A DNA stretch of 57,232 nt, taken from assembly GCF_001668575.1 (NCBI RefSeq), contig NZ_LZMD01000022.1, forward strand, positions 1 to 57,232. The letters run 5' to 3'. The notes under the pieces were generated by a model. It saw only the letters and a program-made list of their open reading frames with translations. It did no database searches and had not been told where the DNA came from. Both the position numbers and the translations under genes were made by a program. Position 1 is the first letter of the stretch, and every line of letters starts with the position of its first letter. This document shows positions 39,887 to 51,098 of the stretch, piece after piece. This DNA comes from Mycobacterium sp. 1164985.4. GTDB lineage: Bacteria; Actinomycetota; Actinomycetes; Mycobacteriales; Mycobacteriaceae.

Positions 39887-42094
39887 TCACGCACCGCTGT
39901 TTGCGGCCTTGTACTCGCGGCGCCGGCGATGCAGGATCGGCTCGGTGTAGCCGTTCGGTTGTTCGGCGCCCGACAGGATCAGCTCCTGCGCGGCCTGGAA
40001 CGCGATGTTGTGATCCGGATCCGTTGCCATCGGCTTGAATTCGGGATCCTGCTCGTTCTGCTTGTCGACGACGGCGGCCATCCGCTTGAGGCTGGCCACC
40101 ACATCGTCGCGCGTGATGACGCCGTGGCGCAACCAGTTCGCCAGCAGCTGGCTCGAAATACGCAGCGTCGCACGGTCTTCCATCAACGCGACGTTGTGGA
40201 TGTCCGGCACCTTCGAGCAGCCGACACCGGCGTCGATCCAGCGCACCACGTAACCGAGAATCGACTGGCAGTTGTTGTCGACCTCCTCGCGGATCTCCTC
40301 GGGCGCCCAGGCCAGTTCCTTGGCCAACGGCACCGCCAGCAGCTGCTCGATGCTGGTGCGCTTCTCGCCCTGCAGCTCCTTGTGCACCTCGTACACGTCG
40401 ACCTCGTGATAGTGCATGGCGTGCAGCGTGGCCGCGGTCGGCGACGGCACCCATGCGGTGGTGGCACCCGCCTTGGGCTGGCCGATCTTCTGCTCGACCA
40501 TGTCGGCCATCAGGTCGGTCATCGCCCACATGCCCTTGCCGATCTGGGCCTTGCCGGAGAAACCAGCCGCCAGGCCGATGTCGACGTTCTGGTCCTCGTA
40601 CGCCTGGATCCACTGGGTGCTCTTCATCGCGCCCTTGCGGATCATCGGTCCCGCTTCCATCGACGTGTGAATCTCGTCGCCGGTGCGGTCCAGGAAGCCG
40701 GTGTTGATGAACACCACCCGGTCGGCGGCGGCCTTGATGCAGGCCTTGAGGTTGACGGTGGTGCGCCGCTCCTCGTCCATGATGCCGACCTTGAGGGTGT
40801 TGGCCGGCAGTCCCAGCACGTCCTCGACCCGGCCGAACAACTCGACGGTGTAAGCCACCTCGTCGGGGCCGTGCATCTTCGGCTTGACGATGTAGACCGA
40901 GCCCGTCCGGCTGTTGACCAGCGGGCCGTTACCGTCGCCGGACTTGAGGCCGTGGATCGCGACCAGGCTGGTGAACAGCGCATCCTGGATACCCTCGAAC
41001 ACCTCGACTTCTTGGCCATTGCCGTCGGTTCTGACGATCGCGTCGTTGGTCATCAGGTGGCCCACGTTGCGCACGAACAACAGGCTGCGACCGGGGAGCG
41101 TCAGCTCACCCTCGCCGTCCGGAGTGGTGTATGTGCGGTCCTCGTTGAGCCGGCGGGTGAAGGTCTTACCGCCCTTGCTCACCTCTTCGGTGAGGTCACC
41201 GCGGTTGAGGCCCAGCCAGTTTCGGTATCCGAGCACCTTGTCGTCGGCGTCGACGGCCGCGACGGAATCCTCGAAGTCCATGATCGTGGTGACCGCAGAC
41301 TCCAGGACCACATCCTTGATTCCTGCGGCGTCGGTCGAGCCGACGGGCGACTCGGGATCGACGAGAATCTCAACGTGTAATCCGTTGTTGCGCAACAGCA
41401 CCGACCACTGCGGCGCTCCGAGGTCGCCGGTGTAACCGACGAACTGCTCGGGCGTGGCCAGCCCGACGGAGTTGCCGTCACCCAGATCGACGAGCAGCTG
41501 GCCGTCGTCGATGCGCAGACCGGTCGCCTCACTCCACTGACCGGACGCCAGCGGTGCGGCCTCGTCGAGAAAGGTGCGGGCGTACGCGATGACCTTGTCG
41601 CCGCGGATCTTGTTGTAGCTCTCGCCCTTCTCCGCGCCGTCGTCCTCGGGGATCACGTCGGTGCCGTACAGCGCGTCGTAGAGCGAACCCCAGCGCGCAT
41701 TCGCGGCGTTCAGCGCGAAGCGGGCGTTGAGGATCGGCACCACCAGCTGCGGGCCGGCGGTCGTGGTGATCTCGTCGTCGACGCCCGCGGTGGTGATCGT
41801 GAAGTCGTCGGGTTCGGGCAGGAGGTAGCCGATCTCGGTCAGGAACGCCTTGTACGCGTCATGGTCGAGCGGCTCGATGACCCGCTGCCGGTGCCACTTG
41901 TCGATGCGGGCCTGCAGATCGTCCCGCCTGGCCAGCAGTTCTTCGTTCTTCGGGGTCAGGTCGGCGACGACCTTGTCCACGCCGGACCAGAAGGTGTCGG
42001 GTTCGATGTCGGTGCCGGGCAGCGCCTCGTTGTTGATGAAGTCGTACAGCACCTTGGCCACGCGCAGGTTCCCCACCGTCACGCGATCGGTCAT
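39887..42094 (-). CDS. glcB: Malate synthase G
   Basis: Glyoxylate-shunt enzyme of 735 residues that joins glyoxylate and acetyl-CoA to malate. Start [19 protein letters not shown]; catalytic-domain blocks [38 protein letters not shown], and the C-terminal [16 protein letters not shown] with the catalytic Asp. Two ATG codons lie in a row; the second is used because AGGAGG then has a normal four-base spacing. It stands 48 bp after the gene at 42142. Confidence 0.97.
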   Translation of the reverse strand: MTDRVTVGNLRVAKVLYDFINNEALPGTDIEPDTFWSGVDKVVADLTPKNEELLARRDDLQARIDKWHRQRVIEPLDHDAYKAFLTEIGYLLPEPDDFTITTAGVDDEITTTAGPQLVVPILNARFALNAANARWGSLYDALYGTDVIPEDDGAEKGESYNKIRGDKVIAYARTFLDEAAPLASGQWSEATGLRIDDGQLLVDLGDGNSVGLATPEQFVGYTGDLGAPQWSVLLRNNGLHVEILVDPESPVGSTDAAGIKDVVLESAVTTIMDFEDSVAAVDADDKVLGYRNWLGLNRGDLTEEVSKGGKTFTRRLNEDRTYTTPDGEGELTLPGRSLLFVRNVGHLMTNDAIVRTDGNGQEVEVFEGIQDALFTSLVAIHGLKSGDGNGPLVNSRTGSVYIVKPKMHGPDEVAYTVELFGRVEDVLGLPANTLKVGIMDEERRTTVNLKACIKAAADRVVFINTGFLDRTGDEIHTSMEAGPMIRKGAMKSTQWIQAYEDQNVDIGLAAGFSGKAQIGKGMWAMTDLMADMVEQKIGQPKAGATTAWVPSPTAATLHAMHYHEVDVYEVHKELQGEKRTSIEQLLAVPLAKELAWAPEEIREEVDNNCQSILGYVVRWIDAGVGCSKVPDIHNVALMEDRATLRISSQLLANWLRHGVITRDDVVASLKRMAAVVDKQNEQDPEFKPMATDPDHNIAFQAAQELILSGAEQPNGYTEPILHRRRREYKAANSGA

Positions 42095-42141
42095 CATTCC
42101 TCCTAGAACTGTCGCCCCAGCTTACCCAGCGGTAACCGGGC

Positions 42142-43077
42142 TTATTCGCAACCTGCCGGTCCGCTGCCGCGGGCGGCCGCGGCGAGAAGCCGTTCGCACC
42201 GATCGGCCAGTGCGGCCCGCAACGGCGTCGCCCGCTCCGCAATGGTTTGCTGAATCCGCACGTATTCGGCACGACCGGCCGGTGTCTCGATCGCGATCGG
42301 CTCGAATCCGTATTCGCGGAGATCATAGGGGCTGGCCCGCATGTCGAGTTCGCGGGCTTGGGCGGCCAGTCCCAGGCAGTCCATCACCAGCTCCGAATGC
42401 ACCAAGGGGCCGAGCTTGAAGGCCCACTTGTACAGGTCCATGGAAGCGTGCAGGCAGCCCGGTTGTTCGGTGTCGACCTGGCGCCGCCGGGTGAGCTGTT
42501 CGGCGTTGAGCCGGGCGGCGGGTTCGGTGAAGAAGCGGAATGCGTCGAAGTGACTGCAGCGCAACGGCATCGAGTCGACGACCGTGTCGGTGCCCGCTGC
42601 GCCGAGCCGCAGGGGCACGCCCTCGTGGCGTACCGTCGGCGCCTGGTAGACCATCGCCCATTCGTGCAGCCCGAAGCAGTTCAGCCGCGCCGGGCGGGCC
42701 TCGGTCGATCGCAGCAGGCGGGCGACGAAGCGGACCGTGTCGAGGCGCGCGGCCAGGTATTCGGGGCTCACCGTCACTCCGTTGTGGTCACGCGTGTAAC
42801 CAGTCCGGGCCAGGAAGCGCTGCGCCCGCGCGCCGCCGAGGGTGACGCCGAAGCCGGAATGCCAGGTGCGTAGCTGGCCGGGACGCAGGCTGTAGTAGGT
42901 GAACAGGAAGTCCCAGACCGGGTGCTTCTCGCCGGCGCGGGCCCGGCGGCGGTGCGGGGCGCAGAACGCGTCGGCCCGACGCTGGTGGGCAGCCTCGCGG
43001 TCCGCCCAGGCCTCTTCGTCGAGCAGTTCGGTGACCCGGGAGCACAGGGCGACGTCAGACACGATGGGTCCCGTCAC
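42142..43077 (-). CDS. Uncharacterised conserved actinobacterial protein
   Basis: A 311-residue protein with EKHPVWDFLFTYYSLRPGQL and WHSGFGVTLGGARAQRFL near the start, and LNCFGLHEWAMVYQ and CLHASMDLYKWAFKLGPLV in the middle, features I recognise from a conserved actinobacterial family sometimes labelled 3-methyladenine DNA glycosylase. I see no helix-hairpin-helix or other DNA glycosylase motif, so the label is not used. The start is uncertain: GTG at 43077 overlaps the upstream gene by 23 bp; GTG at 43062 overlaps by 8. It is part of a minus-strand run leading to glcB, in a place where M. tuberculosis has vapBC13 and PE_PGRS34 (from memory). Confidence 0.7.
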   Translation of the reverse strand: MTGPIVSDVALCSRVTELLDEEAWADREAAHQRRADAFCAPHRRRARAGEKHPVWDFLFTYYSLRPGQLRTWHSGFGVTLGGARAQRFLARTGYTRDHNGVTVSPEYLAARLDTVRFVARLLRSTEARPARLNCFGLHEWAMVYQAPTVRHEGVPLRLGAAGTDTVVDSMPLRCSHFDAFRFFTEPAARLNAEQLTRRRQVDTEQPGCLHASMDLYKWAFKLGPLVHSELVMDCLGLAAQARELDMRASPYDLREYGFEPIAIETPAGRAEYVRIQQTIAERATPLRAALADRCERLLAAAARGSGPAGCE

Positions 43078-44107
43078 GCACGGTGCCGACCAGGTCCTCG
43101 ACCAGATCTTCCAGCGCCACCATTCCCGTCACGCTGCCGTCGGGCCCGGTGACCAGCGCCAGGTGGCTGTTGGTGCGCCGCAGCCGAGACAATGCGTCGG
43201 GCAGTGGGAGCGACGCCGACACCACCGGCAGCGGGCGCACCATCGCGAAGTCCAGCACGGCGTCGGGATCGTTGACGAACGCCAGTACGTCCTTGATGTG
43301 CAGGTAGCCGAGGTAGGCGCCGGACGCATCGGTGATGGGGAAGCGTGAGTAGCCGGTCTCGGCCAACGCCTCCTCGACGGCGCCGACCGTCGGTCCAGCG
43401 CCCTCGCCAGACACCGCCACCGTCCTGATGTCACGCAGCGGGAACGCCACGTCCTTGACCGCGCGGTCGCGAATCTGCAGCGCCCGGGTCAGCCGGCCGT
43501 GCTCCTCGGGATCGAGCAGGCCCTCCGACAGCGATTCGGCGATCATCTCCGACAGCTCGACCGTGGACACCGTGACGTCGAGTTCGTCCTTCGGCTCCAC
43601 CCGGAAGAGCCGCAGCGTGGCGTTGGCGCACCAGTTGTAGAAGGCAATCAGCGGCCGGGCCACCCGGATCCACACGAGGTAGGTCGGGATCAGCAGCATC
43701 GCCGCCGACTCCGGACCGGCGATCGCGATGTTCTTCGGCACCATCTCGCCGAGCAGCACGTGCAGGACGACCACCACGGCCAACGCGACGACGAACGACA
43801 CCGAGTGCAGCACCGCGTCGGACACGCCGATGGCGTCGAACGGCTTCTCCAGCAGGTGCGCGACGGCGGGTTCGCCGACGCGGCCGAGCAGGATGGAGCA
43901 GATCGTGATACCGAGCTGGGCGCCTGCGAGCATCAGCGACAGATGTTCACCGGCACGGATCACGGTGACGGCGCTCTTCTTGCCCTGTTCGGCCAACGCC
44001 TCCAGCCGGTCACGTCGCGCGGAGATCAACGCGAACTCCGAGGCGACGAAGAACGCGTTGACGCCCAACAGCAGCGCCGTCAGCAGCACACCGAGGAAGT
44101 CACCCAT
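43055..44107 (-). CDS. CNNM/HlyC-like membrane protein with CBS domains, second of pair (Rv1841c-like)
   Basis: A 350-residue protein. The DUF21 membrane domain (about 1-170) starts [30 protein letters not shown] and has [12 protein letters not shown]. Two CBS motifs follow ([23 protein letters not shown] and the [19 protein letters not shown] region). It lacks the CorC_HlyC end present in its partner. Relatives transport or sense Mg2+ or protect membranes. The start overlaps the partner's stop by 8 bp. Confidence 0.9.
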   Translation of the reverse strand: MGDFLGVLLTALLLGVNAFFVASEFALISARRDRLEALAEQGKKSAVTVIRAGEHLSLMLAGAQLGITICSILLGRVGEPAVAHLLEKPFDAIGVSDAVLHSVSFVVALAVVVVLHVLLGEMVPKNIAIAGPESAAMLLIPTYLVWIRVARPLIAFYNWCANATLRLFRVEPKDELDVTVSTVELSEMIAESLSEGLLDPEEHGRLTRALQIRDRAVKDVAFPLRDIRTVAVSGEGAGPTVGAVEEALAETGYSRFPITDASGAYLGYLHIKDVLAFVNDPDAVLDFAMVRPLPVVSASLPLPDALSRLRRTNSHLALVTGPDGSVTGMVALEDLVEDLVGTVRDGTHRV

Positions 44108-45473
44108 CGACGCTTCTCCCGTCGACGGCGTCCTCGCTGCGGCCGAGCTCGGTCAGCTCGAGCAGATCGATGCGGCGCCCGTCCATCCGCAGCACGGTGG
44201 CCAGCCAGCGGTTGGGGTCCTCGAGGGGACCGTCGGGGTCGAACGCCTCGAGCTCGACCGACTCGCCCTCGTCGGGGATGTGGCCCAGCTTCTCGAGGAC
44301 CAGGCCGCCGATCGTCTCGTAGTCGCCCTCGGGGGCGCGGAACGGCGTGGCGCCGGCGACCTCGTCGATGCGCAACAGGCCCGAAATCTGCCAGCCGCGA
44401 CCCGCGGGCACGACGTCGGGGGCTTCGTCGTCGTGTTCGTCGCGGACGTCGCCGACGATCTCCTCGATGAGATCTTCGACCGTGACCATGCCCGCCGTTC
44501 CGCCGTATTCGTCGACGACCAGCGCGGTCTGCAGGCCGTTGGCGCGGATCTGTGTCATCACCGCATCGCCGTCCAACGTCGAGGGCACCTTGGCCACCGG
44601 CAGCGCCAGCGAGGCCAGCCGGGTGCTGCCGCGTTTGTCGATCGGCACCTCGAACACCTGCTTGACGTGGGCGATCCCGATCGTCTCGTCGAGGTCTCCG
44701 CGGATGATCGGAAACCGCGAGTATCCGGTCCGGATCGCGGCGGTGACCAGGTCGGCGACCGTCGCGTCGGCGTCGAGGGCCTCGATTTTCTGCCGGGGCG
44801 TCATGAGCTCCTCGGCGGAGCGGTCACCGAACCGCAGCGACCGGTCGACCAGCACCGCGGTGACCGGGTCCAACGCACCGCTGCGGGCCGAACTGCGCAC
44901 CAGCGACACCAGCTCCTGGGGAGAGCGGGCCGAGCGCAGCTCCTCGGCGGGCTCGATACCCAGACGGCGCAGGATCGTGTTCGCGGTGCCGTTCGTCAGC
45001 CGGATCAACGGTGTGAACAGCGCCGAGAACAACAGCTGCGGCGCGGCCGACCACCGCGCCACCGGTACCGGTCGTGCGACCGCCAGGTTCTTCGGCACCA
45101 GCTCGCCGAACACCATCGACAGCGAGGTGGCGATCAGGATCGCCAGCGTCAGCGCGATCCCGCCGGTGTACTGCGGGGGTACGCCGACCGCGTCAAGGGC
45201 CGGGTGGATCAGCCGGGCCACGACGGGTTCGGCCAGAAAACCCGTCGCGAGCGTGGTGATCGAGATGCCGACCTGGGCGCCGGAGAGCTGGAACGACAGC
45301 GTGCGGTGCGCCCGTCGGACCAGCTGGTCGCGCCGGTTGCCGCTGCGCGCATTGGCTTCCACCGTGCTGCGCTCGAGCGCGGTCAGCGAGAACTCGGCGG
45401 CGACGAAGACCGCGGTGCCCGCGGTCAACAGGACGAATGCGAGCAGGGCCAACAGCGACGAGACGACGCTCAT
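44100..45473 (-). CDS. CNNM/HlyC-like membrane protein with CBS and CorC_HlyC domains, first of pair (Rv1842c-like)
   Basis: A 457-residue protein: DUF21 membrane domain (about 1-190) with [14 protein letters not shown] and [17 protein letters not shown] pair about 210-340 with [11 protein letters not shown] and [21 protein letters not shown]-terminal CorC_HlyC domain about 365-440 with [15 protein letters not shown]. Probably works as a complex with the gene it overlaps downstream. ATG starts inside the stop of a possible 44-codon leader gene (ATGA). Confidence 0.92.
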   Translation of the reverse strand: MSVVSSLLALLAFVLLTAGTAVFVAAEFSLTALERSTVEANARSGNRRDQLVRRAHRTLSFQLSGAQVGISITTLATGFLAEPVVARLIHPALDAVGVPPQYTGGIALTLAILIATSLSMVFGELVPKNLAVARPVPVARWSAAPQLLFSALFTPLIRLTNGTANTILRRLGIEPAEELRSARSPQELVSLVRSSARSGALDPVTAVLVDRSLRFGDRSAEELMTPRQKIEALDADATVADLVTAAIRTGYSRFPIIRGDLDETIGIAHVKQVFEVPIDKRGSTRLASLALPVAKVPSTLDGDAVMTQIRANGLQTALVVDEYGGTAGMVTVEDLIEEIVGDVRDEHDDEAPDVVPAGRGWQISGLLRIDEVAGATPFRAPEGDYETIGGLVLEKLGHIPDEGESVELEAFDPDGPLEDPNRWLATVLRMDGRRIDLLELTELGRSEDAVDGRSVDG

Positions 45474-45604
45474 CGGGTGGTCCCCACGCGGATGCCGGGC
45501 CGCTCGCCCGGCCGTCTAGAGGAAGGCTCGGCGTCGGGAGGCTCGGGCCGCTCGGCCCCCTCGGGCCCCTCTGCAACCCGGACCTCGACGGGTGCCTGCG
45601 GCAC
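45470..45604 (-). CDS. Possible small protein upstream of the CBS membrane pair
   Basis: A 44-codon frame starting GTG, with AAAGGGAT four bases upstream, and ending in an ATGA overlap with the Rv1842c-like start. The product is Pro/Glu/Arg-rich ([16 protein letters not shown] start), with no membrane helix. The ribosome site and overlap support it as a coupling leader; composition alone does not. It may also be untranslated leader. Confidence 0.4.
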   Translation of the reverse strand: MPQAPVEVRVAEGPEGAERPEPPDAEPSSRRPGERPGIRVGTTR

Positions 45605-45669
45605 GTGATCCCTTTCGCGTAGAGGACTGAAGAAAACCCATGGTAACGGGTGATGGGGCGGGTGAGGGC

Positions 45670-47112
<1,443 letters not shown>

Positions 47113-47141
47113 TCAAGTCTAGTTGCGCCCCAGTACTCGGC

Positions 47142-47199
47142 CGAGCAGACGCGAAATTGCCCATTCAAGCGCGAAATGCGGCAGTTTTCCGTCTGCTCG
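47142..47199. repeat. Palindromic intergenic repeat, copy 2
   Basis: A 58-bp near-palindrome between gnd1 and guaB1. Outer arms CGAGCAGACG and CGTCTGCTCG are perfect complements; inner CGAAATTGCC and GGCAGTTTTC continue with mismatches. It shares arm sequence (CGAGCAGACGCGAA then TGCC) with the repeat at 33626. It could also end gnd1 transcription. Confidence 0.65.
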
Positions 47200-47208
47200 C
47201 CGAGGAGG

Positions 47209-48672
47209 TCACGCCTCGACCTCGCTGCGGTCCCCGCTCCACAGCGTGTGGAACCGCTTGGCGGGGTCCGCATCGATGCGCCCGTAGGTGTGGGCGCCGA
47301 AGTAGTCGCGCAGGCCCTGGGTGAGCGCAGCGGGCAGGCGCTCGGTGCGCAGCGCGTCGTAGTACGACAGCGCCGAGGCGAAGCCCGGAATCGGGATGCC
47401 CAACTCGGTGGCCGTGACGACGACGCGGCGCCAGCTGTCGATCGCCGCTTCGATGGCGCTGCGGAAGTACGGCGCGACGATCAGCGTCGGCAGGTCGGGA
47501 TCCTCGTCGAACGCATCCTTGATGCGGTTGAGGAACTTGGCCCGGATGATGCAGCCGCCGCGCCAGATGGTGGCCAGATCGCCGGGCGTGACGCCCCAGT
47601 CGTACTCGGCGCTGCCCGCCTGAATCTGGTTGAAGCCCTGCGCGTAGGCGATGATCTTCGACGCGTACAGCGCCTGGCGGACGTCCTCGGTGAATTTCTC
47701 GGCGTCGCTGGGCTTTTCGCCGAGGCCGCCGGAGGCCAGGCCGGTCGTGGCCTTGCGCTGGGTTACCGATCCGGACAGGGCACGAGCGAACACGGCCTCG
47801 GCGATGCCGGTCACCGGAACGCCGAGATCGAGGGCCGACTTCACGGTCCAGCGTCCGGTGCCCTTCTGCTCGGCCTCGTCGAGGATGATGTCGACCAGCG
47901 GCTTGCCGGTCTTGGCGTCGTTCTGGCGCAACACCTTCGCGGTGATCTCCACCAGGAAGCTGTCCAGGTCGCCGGAGTTCCACTCGTCGAAGACGTCGGC
48001 GATCTCGCTTGCCGACTTGCCCAGCCCGTCGCGCAGCAGCTGATAGGCCTCGCCGATCAGCTGCATGTCGGAGTACTCGATGCCGTTGTGCACCATCTTC
48101 ACGAAGTGGCCGGCGCCGTCCGGGCCGATGTGGGTGCAACACGGCACGCCGTCGACGTGTGCGGAGATCTCCTCGAGCAGGGGGCCCAGCGATTTGTAGG
48201 ACTCCGCCGGGCCGCCGGGCATGATGGACGGGCCGTTCAGCGCACCCTCCTCGCCGCCGGAGATGCCGGCCCCGACGAAGTGCAGACCGCGTTCGCGCAT
48301 CGCCTTCTCGCGGCGGATCGTGTCGGTGTAGAGCGCATTGCCGCCGTCGATGATGATGTCGCCTTCTTCCATCGCGTCGGCGAGCTCGTTGATCACCGCG
48401 TCGGTGGGGTCACCGGCCTTGACCATGATCAGGACCCGGCGCGGCTTCTCCAACGCGTCGAGGAACTCCGCGATGGTCTCGCTGCGCACGAACTTGCCCT
48501 CGGAGCCGTGCTGTTCGAGCAGCGCATTGGTCTTGGCGACGGACCGATTGTGCAGCGCAACGGTGTACCCGTGCCGGGCGAAGTTGCGCGCGATGTTGGA
48601 CCCCATGACGGCGAGCCCGGTCACCCCGATTTGAGCGGTACCGGTGATTGATGCGGAAGCGTCAGAGCTCAT
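47209..48672 (-). CDS. gnd1: 6-phosphogluconate dehydrogenase, decarboxylating
   Basis: A 487-residue NADP-dependent enzyme of the pentose phosphate path that makes ribulose 5-phosphate. NADP site IGVTGLAVMGSNIARNFA; substrate block GAGISGGEEGALNGPSIMPGG; catalytic Lys and following Asn in GHFVKMVHNGIEY; long C-terminal helical domain and the tail, as in the long homodimeric form. ATG start. Matches Rv1844c by place. Confidence 0.96.
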   Translation of the reverse strand: MSSDASASITGTAQIGVTGLAVMGSNIARNFARHGYTVALHNRSVAKTNALLEQHGSEGKFVRSETIAEFLDALEKPRRVLIMVKAGDPTDAVINELADAMEEGDIIIDGGNALYTDTIRREKAMRERGLHFVGAGISGGEEGALNGPSIMPGGPAESYKSLGPLLEEISAHVDGVPCCTHIGPDGAGHFVKMVHNGIEYSDMQLIGEAYQLLRDGLGKSASEIADVFDEWNSGDLDSFLVEITAKVLRQNDAKTGKPLVDIILDEAEQKGTGRWTVKSALDLGVPVTGIAEAVFARALSGSVTQRKATTGLASGGLGEKPSDAEKFTEDVRQALYASKIIAYAQGFNQIQAGSAEYDWGVTPGDLATIWRGGCIIRAKFLNRIKDAFDEDPDLPTLIVAPYFRSAIEAAIDSWRRVVVTATELGIPIPGFASALSYYDALRTERLPAALTQGLRDYFGAHTYGRIDADPAKRFHTLWSGDRSEVEA

Positions 48673-48730
48673 TCGGGCAGCCTTTCGTTGTTTTGTTGTG
48701 TGAACGCATGGTTCGGGGGTGGCTTGTCCC

Positions 48731-49672
48731 TTAAGCGGTGAACAGCCTTTGCAGCTCGGTCAGCCACGGCAGCACGACCGCGACGGTCGGGACCACGAGC
48801 ACCGCCGCCGCGGCCGCGTACGCGCCGGCGGCCAGCACCCGGCTGTTGGGTCGCCCGCCGAGGCGGCGCACCCGCAGCACGGTGGTGGGCCCGCCCGCGG
48901 CCAGCGCACCCGACGGCGTGCGCCCGGCCGCGCACGCGACGAGCGCGCGGGCCAGAGGAGTGGGACCGGCGATGCGCACCGCGGCGTCGTCGGCCAGCAT
49001 CTCGACCAGCAGGCGCACGGCGTGCAGCGCGCTTCCGCTGCGGACGAAGCGGGGAAATGCCGCATGCACTGCGGTGAACATCTCGAGCACCAGGTCGTGG
49101 CGGGCGCGCAGGTGCGCCCGTTCATGGGTGAGGATCGCGGCGATCTCGTTGTCCTCCAACGTCGTCAGCGTGCCCTCGCTGACCACCACGCGGCTCCGCA
49201 CGCCGGGCAGGCAATAGGCCAGCGGCTGGTCCACGTCGAGGATGCGCAGGCCGTCACCGGCGTGCGCGCGGGCCCACGTCTGCGACTTGCCCACGAGGTC
49301 GACGACCATCCGGTGATGCGCGCGGCGGCGTCGCGTCGCGATCGCGACCTGCAACACCGCGGCCATCAGCCGGGCACCGATCACCAGCGTCAGCGCGAAG
49401 ACGACGACATAGGCGATCCACACCGGCCACCCCAGGACGGCGATCTCACTGGTGATGCCTGCGGTCGGCCTGCCGTCGGGCCCGGGCGCGAAAAGCCTGC
49501 TCGCGATCGCGATCCCGGCCGAAAAGGCCGACAGCACAGCGGCCGACGCGATGGCCTGCCACAACACGATCGCCGCCCGCGGTGCGCGGAAGGGCCAGGA
49601 CGCGCGCGCCAGGAGAGCGGGCACCGGTCCGGACAGGACCAGCGCCAGGATGGTGAAGGCCAGCGCGGACAC
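48731..49672 (-). CDS. blaR: M56-family membrane metallopeptidase (BlaR-like, no sensor domain)
   Basis: A 313-residue membrane protease. Zinc motif HERAH in LTHERAHLRARHDLVLE, and hydrophobic segments at about 2-20, 35-60, 80-110 and 285-305. It lacks the penicillin-binding sensor domain of staphylococcal BlaR1. In M. tuberculosis (Rv1845c, BlaR/BlaR1) the protein releases BlaI repression and affects respiration. GTG start, 14 bp after the blaI stop. The long frame upstream is the blaI shadow. Confidence 0.9.
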   Translation of the reverse strand: MSALAFTILALVLSGPVPALLARASWPFRAPRAAIVLWQAIASAAVLSAFSAGIAIASRLFAPGPDGRPTAGITSEIAVLGWPVWIAYVVVFALTLVIGARLMAAVLQVAIATRRRRAHHRMVVDLVGKSQTWARAHAGDGLRILDVDQPLAYCLPGVRSRVVVSEGTLTTLEDNEIAAILTHERAHLRARHDLVLEMFTAVHAAFPRFVRSGSALHAVRLLVEMLADDAAVRIAGPTPLARALVACAAGRTPSGALAAGGPTTVLRVRRLGGRPNSRVLAAGAYAAAAAVLVVPTVAVVLPWLTELQRLFTA

Positions 49673-49686
49673 GCTGTAAGTCTCTC

Positions 49687-50103
49687 TCAGCCGGTGCCCG
49701 AATTGCCAGCGGGCGGCGTAACGCGATCCTTGCTTTCCAGCTCGGCCAGCGCGCGGCGCAGCGCGGCCGCTTCGTCGGCGCCGACCCGCTCGACGAAATG
49801 CACCAGCGCCGCCTCCCGACTGCCCGAATCGGCGGCCTGGTCGAGCGCATCGACCATCAGCCCTGCGACCAGTTCGTCGCGGCCGTGGGTCGGGGCGTAG
49901 CGGTGGGCGCGGTCGTCGCGGTGCTGCACGACGAGGTTCTTCTTCGCCAGCCGCTGCAGCACGGTCATGATCGTGGTGTACGCCAGGTCGCGTTCGGCGG
50001 ACAGCGCCTCGTGAACTTGGCGCACGGTTTGGGGCTCGCGCGAGGACCACAGATGATCCATCACAGCGCGTTCCAGGTCCCCTAGACGCGTCAACTTCGC
50101 CAT
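49687..50103 (-). CDS. blaI: BlaI/MecI/CopY family repressor
   Basis: A 138-residue repressor. Winged helix: LGDLERAVMDHLWSSREPQTVRQVHEAL, YTTIMTVLQRLAKKNLVVQHRDDRAHRYAP; a dimerisation helix follows. In M. tuberculosis BlaI (Rv1846c) controls the beta-lactamase gene and its own operon with blaR. ATG; AGGAGA site upstream. Divergent from the IdeR-controlled FhuF-like gene. Confidence 0.95.
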   Translation of the reverse strand: MAKLTRLGDLERAVMDHLWSSREPQTVRQVHEALSAERDLAYTTIMTVLQRLAKKNLVVQHRDDRAHRYAPTHGRDELVAGLMVDALDQAADSGSREAALVHFVERVGADEAAALRRALAELESKDRVTPPAGNSGTG

Positions 50104-50138
50104 GGTCCGTTCATCTCCTAGAGGCTATTGGTCCAGCG

Positions 50139-50154
50139 TACTACTTGTTACTAC
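50139..50154. promoter_or_regulatory. Candidate BlaI operator
   Basis: TACTAC twice with TTGT between (16 bp), 36 bp before the blaI ATG. The TAC-rich half-site resembles BlaI/MecI sites, but here it is a direct rather than an inverted repeat. Position supports autocontrol; evidence is modest. Confidence 0.35.
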
Positions 50155-50283
50155 CGTGCGTCGTATTTCGCCTGGTGGACAAGGCGTCGCCAACGACCGC
50201 GCGAGCCTTCCGCCGTGGTCACCGCCGCTTTACAGCCCTGTGTGAAAGCAGTCACAGGGTCTGGTCGTCGTGACGCGCAAAGC

Positions 50284-50302
50284 TATAGTAAGCCTTACCT
50301 AA
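50284..50302 (+). promoter_or_regulatory. IdeR iron box upstream of the FhuF-like gene
   Basis: TATAGTAAGCCTTACCTAA; its reverse complement matches the 19-bp IdeR consensus TTAGGTTAGGCTAACCTAA at 14 positions. It covers TATAGT, a likely -10, 20 bp before the FhuF-like ATG, so iron-loaded IdeR would repress the gene. Confidence 0.72.
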
Positions 50303-50321
50303 CTCGATGTCGGGAGGCTCC

Positions 50322-51098
50322 ATGACGGTACTGGTCGACGATCCACTCATCGCAAGCATGGCGATCCGCAGGATCCTGCCGCTGCATGAGTCGAGTCGGC
50401 GGCTCCGCGCGCTCTACCCCGAGTGTCCGCGCGTCTACGGCGTCGCGGTGATGGGTGACCTGTCCCGGCGGCGATGGTGGCCGCTAGCCGATGCGCTGAC
50501 CACGGACCGTCTGCAGACGATGTTCGACCTCGCGGCCGAAGAGACCGACAGCCGCGCGGCGGTGGCCCACCAGTTGGCGGCCACGCTCGCCCACGTCGTC
50601 GTCGGACGGGTCGTCCCCCTGGTCGTCCTCGAGGGCCGGGCCTGGGACACCGGGCTGGAGAACCTGTGGGTGCACGTGGATTCCGAGGGTGCGATCGATT
50701 GGGTCGGCGTCGTCGACCCGACACTGCGGGCACTGCCGGACGATCCGTGTTTCGAGCGCGGGTCGGGTGACATCGACCGGTCGACGCGCGAGGGGATCGT
50801 CGCGCTGCCGAGCGAGGCGGCGTTGACGACGTGGGTGGCGCACCGCAGCCACCGCGCGCTCGCGCCTCTGTTCACCAAGCTGGCGGAGATCAGCGGCGGC
50901 GCCATGTCGGTCGCGTCGATGTGGCACGTCGTGGGCGGGGCGGTGGTCGCCGCTGCGACGCAGGTGCCGCTGCTCGCCGGCTCGAGCGAATGGACGAGCA
51001 TGCGCCGCAGCCAGTCCGTCCTCGACGCGCTGGTCGGCTTCGGCCTCCCCGTGCGGGGAACGTCTCGCGCATCCGCGGGGAAGGTCTTGCTTAATTAG
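50322..51098 (+). CDS. FhuF-like siderophore/iron reductase family protein lacking the cysteine cluster
   Basis: A 258-residue protein. The middle and end (AISG-like helices, SMWHVVGGAVVAAATQVPLLAG, ALVGFGLPVRG) resemble FhuF-type ferric-siderophore reductases. The CC...C..C end that holds the [2Fe-2S] cluster is absent: the frame ends RASAGKVLLN. GGGAGG stands five bases before the ATG. An IdeR box precedes it, and a second overlaps its stop codon. The iron control supports a siderophore role; reductase activity without the cluster is doubtful. Not present between blaI and Rv1847 in M. tuberculosis as far as I recall. Confidence 0.6.
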   Translation: MTVLVDDPLIASMAIRRILPLHESSRRLRALYPECPRVYGVAVMGDLSRRRWWPLADALTTDRLQTMFDLAAEETDSRAAVAHQLAATLAHVVVGRVVPLVVLEGRAWDTGLENLWVHVDSEGAIDWVGVVDPTLRALPDDPCFERGSGDIDRSTREGIVALPSEAALTTWVAHRSHRALAPLFTKLAEISGGAMSVASMWHVVGGAVVAAATQVPLLAGSSEWTSMRRSQSVLDALVGFGLPVRGTSRASAGKVLLN

